Of a stretch of DNA of 64,000 nucleotides, positions 55,440-64,000 are shown in pieces. The stretch comes from Suillus spraguei (Eukaryota > Basidiomycota > Agaricomycetes > Boletales > Suillaceae): positions 1 through 64,000 of the forward strand of contig JABCPU010000284.1 of NCBI GenBank assembly GCA_016800925.1, given 5' to 3'. The notes below the pieces were generated by a model, which did no database searches, had not been told where the DNA came from, and was given only the letters and a program-made list of their open reading frames with translations. The translations under genes and the position numbers were made by a program. The first letter of the stretch is position 1; each line of letters starts with the position of its first letter.

Positions 55440-57851
55440 CTAAATAATGGTTTCAAAATCTATCTTGGTCTCTGGGGTACAACATCCACTAGTAGCTAGC
55501 AAGATCCGAGTCGAGATCTGGTGTGTCCAGATCAAAATGATTTACTTCCGCTATCGCGTGCCTATATAGTATTCACTCCTCAGAACTTCATGGTATGACC
55601 GCCAACTACTTCCCCCTCAGCGTCGTCCTGATCTTCCGATGCTGATAAAAGTGTAGTCACCTCAGTCGCAAACCGGTGTCTTGAACGTGGACAACATCCT
55701 TTTCTTCATTCCACATGAGACCCACGGTAACCCATATATTGGTGCGCCTCATTTTAAATGTAAACCCAGTTATTAACACTTCTCCCAGGCAGTACATATG
55801 TACTAGTCCAGCGCCGGTCAAAACTCGAGGTATCCGCCGCCGTTCACAATCCTACGCCCCGGTGACCGGTGACTTCCTTCTTTCCCATCTATCACAATCA
55901 TCGCTGGCCTTCTGCTACGTGAGCGAGGCCGCCAGAGACAGTTTGTTCGTGGGCAGTATCGTCACCTCCATAATTGTCCACAGCTAATAGTACTTTCTCG
56001 AATTGTCATTCAAAATCGATCATGTGCAACGACACCTTCCACAATCTTGCCAAGAGCACATTCAATTGTTCCTATTAATGGTCACGGTACACGAACTTCC
56101 TCACAAGGTATGTAGATATGTTCAGCCTTTGAGTCTTCTATCATCCGAAGTGTTCGAACCCGAATTGCCACTAACGCGCGAACATCGGGTAATCTCCTAT
56201 CGCATCGCATTCTGTAATGTCCAGTTCTTCGTGTCTCTCTGACCTAAAATATGGCCCCACACTATAGAGTCAAGGACGGAATGGTGCATAGCCTGAGTCA
56301 AAGATAGCCTCATGACGCTGACGGCGAGTACATACATATCACAAGATTCACATTCTAGGCCTGAGCTCAGCGATTCTATTACGGTACTGGACGGCTCCTT
56401 TCACTCGTTCTATAGGGGCATCATGACTTCATGTGCAACCGTGCCAGGATGTGGTAACGGGACGTTATTTCCTCTCTGCCTGCCTCACCTCAGTACGCCA
56501 TCCGCAGCTTGGCTTCTTTCCTCTGTTTCTTTGGATAGTGAATGTTACATTCACTGCCACATTCGATGCTTTTTAATGCCGGCGTACCCCGCCGTCGGCC
56601 TAATCACTTCGGTTCTCCTACTAGGCGTATTGACGTCTAGGCGCCAAGCCAGAGTCAGGTGCTAGCCACGGCGAGTAAATTTTCGCCATTTCCAGTAGAG
56701 GGCATCCGATCCACCGGCGAATCTTTGATGCACCTAAGTTGGCGCAACCGAACATCTTGCGAGTCGCCGGGGGATAAGTTATGTAGGACATCATGTCGAT
56801 GGGATCGATCAATACCCTCCTCACCATCGCTGTACCACATGTTCTTCGCCTTGTTAAAGCAAAGTGTGCAGTATGTCCAATAAACTCCAGTGTGGCGACT
56901 CCCCCTGTGCCTCCAGTTCCCATCAACATCCAGAGTGCATGTCAGGTGCTTGGCACACCAGATTCATTCTCACCTTTTCGAGCAGGGGGGTCCAACTGCA
57001 AGTGTTCCTTGATAGTTGATGCTACCAGAACGTCGATTCACTCTTCGGAAAATAGCCCACTGGCAGTACTTCAGGAACTGCTTATCGTCGGTCTCTTTAC
57101 TAGCCACCTTGCATTGTAAAATGATACCATTTCTGTTATGGTTGTATAATGCGGTTGACCATGAGTATAACTACTCGTGACGATATGCCTCTCGCGATCG
57201 ACTTGCTGAGTTCACCCACGCATTTTCTCCCGGATCTGGCGATTAAACTTTCATCAATCACAAAAATCTCGGCGAATAAACACGCTGGTTCTCATGTCAT
57301 TTTGGACAGGGAAAAATGCAGCTAGCTATGCAGCACTTAGAGCATGCAAGATTCATTCTGCGTTGAGGAGATTTTATGTACCGTCATGGGGGTGTCATGC
57401 CCTCCCGTCGAGTTCCCCGCTGCCCAGCAGCCTCCGAGCGTTGCAGATAAAAATAAACAGTGTGGGGTTACTATACAGCTGCCATACCCCACGACAACAG
57501 AGGTCAATATGCCTGATTAGCACGTTGCTTTTCTCTGACACAAATTTAGCAGTTGTCACATCAATGCCTCCATTGTTGTCGGACCTGGCTCCCGAGTTCC
57601 ATAGTTAGTACTCACTTGATGTCCATTCCTGTTAGTTTGAGAAAAAACGGCGACCAAATGCCAAAAAAGACAACTGAGTAATATTTAGAAGTTGAAGTAG
57701 TCCAGGACCGTGAAAAACAAACATTGACAATCTAGGACGGCGAATGCTACGGATGGATCTTGCGAACATTGATCGGTGCGCGGGCACGCATGCATTGTAT
57801 CACGTATATTCCAAATCTCGAACCGGTCACAGTTTCGTTGTCGTTAGGAAT
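55440..57851. other. Gene-poor interval, nothing supported
   Basis: 2.4 kb without a recognisable gene, RNA or repeat. Open frames are short, on both strands, without motifs or splice continuity. No similarity to the transposons in the left half was seen. Confidence 0.45.
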
Positions 57852-59657
57852 TTATTTGTGACCAACGACAGACTTTGGCTGATAAGGCTCCTCCAAGTAC
57901 TTAAGTTCTTCTGCGGTAAGAGTGATATTGATGGCGCCTAAACGGATAATCGTATCAGGATATCTGCTCTTTGATTGCAACGCATACCAAGAAGATCCTG
58001 CAGGTTCTTGAGAGATGTTGTTCCAACGATTGGCGCCGTGACAACGTCTTGTGCCATCGACCAAGCAAGAGCTATTTGCGCCATAGTTGCACCTCTCTTC
58101 TTCGCGACTTCTTCGAGGCTATGCGGATCGTTTCAGAATCTGCTAATAGATCAAGGGGTGACACCATTCTCACCGATTCATAATATCTTTGTCAGACTCA
58201 TGCTGGACGTATGAATTGATGGTCCTGTACGTTATTTTTGTGGGTGATCCATGGATATATGCAAATGATGACAACTAACATATCGGTCTTTCCACGAATT
58301 GTTTGCTGACCAAGAGGGCGGGTGAGCAGTCCCCGGGCAAGTGGTGACCAGGGGATGCATCCAACACCAAACATCTACTGTGACAATCAGGACAATGAAG
58401 AGACAAAGATAAATAAATCAAACCTTGAGTGTAGGGAACATTTCTCGTTCCTCTTCGCGATAGATTAAACTGTGGTGATTCTGCATAGAAATGAAAGGCG
58501 TAAGGTGGTTTGCAATCGCATAATCTAGGCACATCCATGCAGTTAAATCCCGACTTGCTCATACCAAAGTTATTATCTCACTTTGCATTGCTTGGACTGA
58601 AGATACATTGTAAGGAGTGAAACATGCAGAATGAATGTCAAAACGTACATTGGTAAGCCCAGCAAGAAGACATGCCGATATACCGGACATAGCCAGCCTG
58701 TACGACGTCATGGAGAGCTTGCATCTAAGTATAATGCAGGTCGGTCAATAGACACTGAAACCGAATCATGGTGCTGACATACAGTCTCTTCAATCGGCGT
58801 CTCTGTGTCAAAGCGATGGCCTGAAAATAAATCAACCTCGAGTCTTTAGCCGAACACAGTCAAGACGAACACTGCAGGACATCAACGTAATCAAGTTGCA
58901 AACGCTCTAGACTCTTCTTGATAGATGCGAAAATGTGCTATTTGTGTGAGATTAGATCGTGCAACAATTTAAACAAATCCACAGAAGCCAACACACCTTG
59001 CGACTCAGACCCCTTTGATTAACGTAGCCTAGTTGATCAGGATGTACACCTGACTTGAAGACTCTTTCGCCCGGGGTGCGGCCAACAACATTATAGACCT
59101 ACAGGTTTATTTGTTGATACCTTTAAATAACTAGTATATTGAAGGTCTGACCTTTGTCATGACCACGATCTCATCCCGAGGTAAGTTGAGCCTTTTGATC
59201 GCGTTTCCAAGTACGACCTCGGAAAGTCCATTGGAGTACATCTAATCATATCAATAAGTGATTCATGCCCAAGGTGAAGAGGTGTCCCAACTTACATCTG
59301 CCGTGTCAAAGGTGTTGATGCCCGCGTCATAACTTCAATATCAATAGTAAAGACACGCTTTGGCGTTGAAGTCACGCAATGACAGCACTCACGCAGCCTT
59401 GATATGAACAACAGCTTCTTCTTCTCCAAGAACCCAATCTTGCCACTCGCTGGTTCCTATGTAGAGGAACCAGGCGACTTTAGTCATGTGCAGGAGTAAA
59501 CGCTCTACATACCATACTGCATTGTCCCCAGAATAATCTTGGAAACTTTGAGCCCAGAATTGCCCAGGCGGACTTCATGGTAAGCAGCTATTAGTAACGT
59601 CGATGAACGAATAACCAATAACATACCATAAGGCATTCCCTTCTGCGTGGCCGACAT
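57852..59657 (-). CDS. Aldo/keto reductase (aryl-alcohol dehydrogenase-like), 15 exons
   Basis: NAD(P)H-dependent carbonyl reductase with a TIM-barrel fold. Exons in minus order: 59657-59627, 59587-59513, 59456-59393, 59332-59296, 59241-59152, 59098-58997, 58937-58871, 58820-58783, 58724-58649, 58596-58582 (15 bases), 58524-58424, 58374-58280, 58224-58174, 58118-57988 and 57937-57852. All introns are GT-AG and phases agree, giving 352 residues. Motifs: EVRLGNSGLKVSKIILGTMQ, the catalytic Asp and Tyr in NTFDTADMYSNG, Lys in IVVMTKVYN, His in VLQCHRFDTETP, then REEEREMFPTLKMFGVGC with IPWSPLARG, the cofactor loop PIVGTTSLKNL and a C-terminal ELKYLEEPYQPK. All four catalytic residues are present. 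It is fragmented into so many exons that no single open frame reveals it. Confidence 0.93.
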
Positions 59658-60165
59658 AATCGCTATTGGTTGGGTTGGGGACGAAGACGATCTTCTGAGA
59701 GTTTAGAACTACAGCTTTATAAATTATAACGCCATCGGGACGTTATCAACGGCATAACAACGGCAAGTCGTTCACGAAATCCCGGGTTGCGGAAAGAGCC
59801 AGGAATAGAGGGATCTGTCTTATTTTTATGTGTTATCTGGCTTCATGTTATTCCATCGGGCGCCCGTCAGATATGCTAGAATATTGCCCCATACCGCTGA
59901 AAACAGGTGTCGTGTTTGGTGAATCACTGCAACTAAAAGGCAAGCAATACATCATCCGACCGTTGCTAGTGCAGTATAATTAGCAGCCAGTCAGAGTGAA
60001 CATCATGATTCAAGAATAACAAAGCCGTAAAGCACTTGTTATTCCAGCTTCGGCTTCGGTCGCTACATGATGGCATATTATTACGCTGTAGCAGTATAAC
60101 ATCATTAATAAATATTCGACACTACAAAAAATACAACACAATCAACGAAATCAAGATTACAATCA
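59658..60165. other. Promoter of the reductase and 3' flank of CPSF73
   Basis: 508 bases. It contains the upstream region of the reductase (TATTTTTATG near 59820) and the 3' untranslated part of the endonuclease gene. Nothing else recognised. Confidence 0.5.
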
Positions 60166-63006
60166 TCATGAAGCGATATCAGCTTCACCAGTAGTCATCG
60201 TATCCTCTACAGTTTTCGTATCTGCATGATCCGGTGAGGTGGATTTTTCTTGCTTCGGGTCCGCGTCTTCAGGGGATGCACTAACCCCAGTAGCGAAGGA
60301 TTCCGCGAGGGAGCTCACTGTGGTTATGGCCATGTCTAATACTGCTTCAACACGCTTACGAACAGTGTCACTTGGACACGATACCGCCTACAATGGGTCA
60401 ATTGAGTAGGGTAATGAAAGCGTCAACGTCAATACGTACCAAGGTCACTAGATTTATGTGTGCATCAGTTTCTCCTGAGTCATCCATCCGCACGATCAAT
60501 GCTGACTCGTTCTTGTCGCCTTGCTCTTGCTCTTGTTCACCATCTGCTTCAGGCATGTGCAGCTCCACATCACCGAAATGGGCATCCAAGAACCATGCAA
60601 TCCGCTGGATTCTAGTGATAGATTGATCACCTTCATGATGGTCCGAATGAGGGTGATGAGTATGCGAATGTTGCTGTGAGGTTACTAAACAAATTTATCA
60701 ACACCTACGACAGATTATGCAATGCATCACCCACATTTCACAGAGGCAGGACTCTTGTCGATGCCTGTGATAAGAGCTAAAACAGAATCGGCAATCATGT
60801 CGTTACTTGCGCTCGAGTCCCACTCAAGCGTGAGTTCGTGTTCTGCAGTGTGTTTGACATCGATAGCACCCATAACCTGTTGAAGCCTATCAGCGGATGT
60901 TCCCTATTTACTTCGAATCAGATATCTCTCACCCGAATAACTTTTACGCCATCTTTGTCCAAACCCTCTTCGAGACTACCGTACATTCCTTCCAGATGCC
61001 ACCGCACAAGATCCCAGCCCACGCCAAGGACTATCTTCTGTCGTTGAGTGACAGTGCAGGTCGATAATCCAGCAAAGTCTTTTAAATCACGCGGATCGAG
61101 AAGGGTATAAGAATAATCCTTGGAAACAAGTAATCCGGATATGATGTCGTTTTCTTGAGGAGCCTTATTAGCCAGAGTACCAATCGCCTAGAAGCAATTG
61201 CGTCAATTAAACTGTGTTATTCAAGATCGAACCTTAAGACCTTCGCTACGCGTTCCCCACGGAAGGACAGCTCAAGAGTTTCAAGGTTACGAGGGGTGTG
61301 GATCTTCACGTCCTCATCGCGATCCTTGAATTTTGCAGTCATGGCTGCTTTGAGGCGCCCCATTGCGGTTTGCTCCCCGTGAACTAGAACCTTTAGCAAT
61401 AGGACTTGAGTCACGCGACATCAAATTTGGACGGGCACTTACCACATGTTGAGCCTTCACTAGCTCAATGAATTCTGAATTCTGAGAGTAGTCCACATGC
61501 GCACTAAAAGAAAGATAGTCGACTGAAATTTTTCGCGGGATAGTATTGCCCTTCAGTCCAATAATCTCATCAGGTTCAGTCATGATGTCCTGATTTGAAA
61601 AAAGTTTAGAACTTTGCCACTCAAATGAGACGCAGAAAACAAATTTGCCATTAAGAGACATGCAAATCGTGGTACAATTCTACACGTAAGACAACTCACC
61701 CGAGCCAGTGTTCCTTCGATAGAGTATCCAGTAATGATGAGCCCATTTCGAGAGTCAGGCGCCCAGAGTTCGAGTAATTCACGACTGGGTCCAGTTTGAA
61801 GAAAACCTGGACTTGCCAACACGACACATGGCGGGCCATCCGCAATTTTCCGTTCCCAACCGCGTGGCTGTGGGAGATTAGATATATGCCTAGAATAGGA
61901 GCGATCAGGATAACCTCGGGAGCGTAATCACGTTCCACGCACTTGAATACAAATGGATTGTCTCGCTTCGCGAACCTCGAGCGAATGTTCGAGTTCATTG
62001 TGTGTATGTACGTCTGATATACAGCCATGCATTTGCGTGCGAGATTAGAAGCATAATAAATGGGCACGTTGTGCAAGTCCGGATGTTTCTTCCAATATTC
62101 ATCGAGGATAAGGAGAAGTTCCTGAGCTCTTCCTAGAGCAAAAGTGGGTAAAAGAACGTGTCCTCCACGCCTAATAATTGAGTGAACGAGACTCGTAAAA
62201 CGCAGCTCCTTCTCATCGCGACCTTCTAAGCTCTGAACGCCGTATGTACTTTCGACAATGAGGACATCTGGCCGAACAGGAGGAACTTCTGCTTTGACAA
62301 GATGTCGGTCTTCTTCGCGAGAATAGTCCCCAGTGTAAAGAATCTTGAGGCCGGCTATATCAATGAGAAACATACATGCGCCTAATACATGGCCTGCATG
62401 ATAAGGAATGAACGAAACACCAGGACAAGGCGTAATCAATTGATGGGCAGAGACCGGGATAATTGACGACAACGACATGTTCATCTCAAAGGGAGTGAAT
62501 AGAGCATCGGAGGATGACGAACTGTCGTTGTTTATTGAGTCAGTTATTTTTGTAACAGGGCCGAACATACCTCGTTCGAACAAAATCCTGCATCATGAAC
62601 TTGTGCACAGCTTTCGTAGGATGCGTCATGTATACCTTACCCTTACCATCCCTGAAGTTGGTCTGATACAACCGGTCAAGTCTGAGTCGGTCAGAGATAA
62701 AATATAGCCTGCCTTTTCCATGATGTAGGTCAGGGCAGCGGCATGATCAAGGTGAAAGCTGAAGATAGAATTAAGTCGTCACAATAATTTTACAGGACGT
62801 ATCGCGCACTGAGTGATCAAAATCGCATCTACCGTGCTCCAGTCAAGTTCATCCACAAATGGAAGCGAAGCCATGCCACTGTACGCAGGGTGCACTCCTG
62901 TGTCACATACAATGGTTTTCCCCCTGTACTGCAGCACGCAACAGGATCTCCCCACCTCTTGACCTGCACCAAGGAGCGTAACGCTCAGTGTTGGTGAGTC
63001 TGCCAT
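60166..63006 (-). CDS. YSH1: mRNA 3'-end processing endonuclease CPSF73/Ysh1
   Basis: Metallo-beta-lactamase/beta-CASP nuclease that cuts pre-mRNA at the poly(A) site. Eleven exons in minus order: 63006-62810, 62758-62713, 62662-62571, 62521-61943, 61889-61700, 61589-61443, 61390-61241, 61187-60933, 60876-60735, 60684-60440 and 60387-60166, giving 754 residues. The start [20 protein letters not shown] matches the family's N-terminus. Zinc ligands: HFHLDH formed across the first intron, then [26 protein letters not shown] and later LVHGE. The beta-CASP region shows [41 protein letters not shown] and [10 protein letters not shown]. The C-terminal domain is Asp/Glu-rich. One intron (62712-62663) is GC-AG. 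The His-rich insert [12 protein letters not shown] near 60660 is unusual. Confidence 0.96.
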
Positions 63007-63274
63007 AACTTTGCTTGCCCTTTAACGTCTGCGTCCAATCTGATGATATAGCAATCCAGAACGGTCTCAAGGTTCCAAATATAGCCTGGACCAGACTCAA
63101 GATCACAGGTGAAGCAGAAGAAATGGTGAATTTCTCGACCTACTAGGTAGTAGTCTGGGACAGAGTGAAGCTGGGTTAGAAAATCACAGACAACGATACT
63201 GACGTAAGCGCTGACTTTTGTTACCGATAACATACAGCCTACCAGTGACCACACGAACTTCGGCGAAATACCGC
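63007..63274. promoter_or_regulatory. Short divergent promoter between CPSF73 and the small basic gene
   Basis: 268 bases separate the two divergent start codons. No TATA box is obvious in either direction. The shared region implies a common, housekeeping-type bidirectional promoter. Confidence 0.5.
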
Positions 63275-63624
63275 ATGGGCAAGACTAACAAAATTCAAAA
63301 TAAACGCGCAGTCCTCGGTCCCCAGGAAATCCGCAGGAGCGCAGCCAAATCTTCTTCGAAGAAGAACCAAAAGCAGCGTTCCAGGGAACAGATCGACCAA
63401 GCTAGACATGCTCTTGATTCGAATGCTCGAACACTGTACGAGGTGCGTTGGAATCTAATCCCTTGGACTGTCGTTTTTCCATGACTGAAGTCGCTTCTTC
63501 CAATGCTTACGAACTTATCTTCCAGGTCATCAGGAGACCTACTAATACAACCTCGCACTCCAATCGAGATCAAGATGAGATAGATCATGTGAAGGCTCTC
63601 ACAGAGACCATCATGGGTCTTTGA
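63275..63624 (+). CDS. Small basic protein, 88 residues, unrecognised
   Basis: Exons 63275-63442 and 63526-63624 with an 83-base GT-AG intron. It starts MGKTNKIQNKRAVLGPQEIR. The N-terminal half is Lys/Arg/Ser/Gln-rich (SSSKKNQKQRSREQ), suggesting a nucleic-acid-binding or nucleolar protein. The second half is a short acidic helix (DQDEIDHVKALTETIMGL). The head-to-head arrangement with CPSF73 suggests constitutive expression. The true start could be one of the earlier in-frame codons, but this Met gives the cleanest charged start. Confidence 0.7.
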
Positions 63625-64000
63625 TCGATGTCGCGTGCGAGGATTTTTACCTATGGTTTACATGTTCATTGAATATCTATATTGTAGGACATCATATCTT
63701 GTAGTCTTGCACATGAACAACTCATGCGTGCTCATACACGCTTCTATTTGTATGCGTTCGGAAACGAACTCAAAATAATGACTGTGAGAAGGTAAAGCTC
63801 TCGACCATTTATCATTTCTGGCGCCTGACTTTTGTTGCCTGCTCACAGTATCAGGCCCATGACTCGGAGGAGTCGCCACCGTCAAGAAGACGACCACATA
63901 TTACCTACCCTCCGGACATGTTTGAATCAGTTGTGGTATACCGAGTTACTTTTTGATGATCCGCAAAATATTTGGATGATCTAAAACCCCAACCTTGACC
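63625..64000. other. Right edge, no supported gene
   Basis: 376 bases with no coding I can support. The last 100 bases contain an ATG at about 63919 but no usable context before the window ends. Confidence 0.4.

Noticed and set aside
56621..57119. Cys- and Pro-containing overlapping frames, considered as a hydrophobin or small secreted protein
   Set aside because: The eight-Cys spacing of hydrophobins is absent and no signal peptide precedes it.
59574..59588. A defective acceptor before exon 2 of the aldo/keto reductase
   Set aside because: At first the exon seemed to begin after CCATG. A normal TAG a few codons earlier (59590-59588) keeps the frame and simply adds AAYH.
1..64000. tRNA, rRNA, CRISPR arrays and bacterial-type operon signals
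   Set aside because: None was seen. The window is eukaryotic, and the direct repeats found lack the regular spacer pattern of CRISPR arrays.

Overview
This window comes from a filamentous basidiomycete, most likely an Agaricomycete. Protein-coding genes are cut by many 44-60 base introns. The transposons are of types known from mushrooms: a KDZ (Kyakuja-Dileera-Zisupton) transposase, a TET/JBP dioxygenase, and Ty3/Gypsy chromoviruses with chromodomain integrases. I had only the sequence, so family names rest on motifs I can read and on recall of the families.

Layout. Positions 1-37113 are a nested repeat island. The oldest layer is a decayed KDZ transposase (4980-7234 plus 15905-17135, + strand), an unrecognised two-exon gene (17307-18109, +), an 80-90 base tandem repeat block (about 18240-19560) and a decayed TET/JBP dioxygenase (19745-20640 plus 29660-30073, - strand). 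A complete chromovirus (7235-15904, target duplication CAATA) splits the transposase. A second complete Ty3-type element (20641-29659, target duplication GTGGC) splits the dioxygenase. Each element carries a later solo LTR inside pol (10569-11337, duplication GGTAT; 25098-26529, duplication TGTTC). A third solo LTR sits at 2972-3449 (duplication TTTCC). A 5'-truncated relative of the first element lies at about 31297-35041 and holds its own 1.6-kb insertion. A broken Tc1/mariner copy ends the island at 37113.

Positions 37478-50575 are a compact block of four cellular genes, all on +: gamma-glutamyltranspeptidase, signal peptide peptidase, an AreA/NIT2-type GATA factor, and a Sec7-PH Arf exchange factor. 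Positions 50576-57850 hold mostly relics: a GH76 exon, a lone Gag-like open reading frame, a scrap of an aldo/keto reductase and a frameshifted proline-rich gene. Positions 57852-63624 are again genic: an intact 15-exon aldo/keto reductase (-), the mRNA 3'-end endonuclease CPSF73/Ysh1 (-), and a small basic protein (+) divergent from it.

Most notable points: (1) the KDZ-TET/JBP association; (2) an intron-containing accessory gene antisense to gag-pol in the first chromovirus, with a second copy in the truncated relative; (3) an extra open reading frame with a zinc knuckle downstream of integrase in the second element; (4) premature stops in the dead transposon genes that are almost all TGA, as expected from CGA to TGA decay of methylated CpG.
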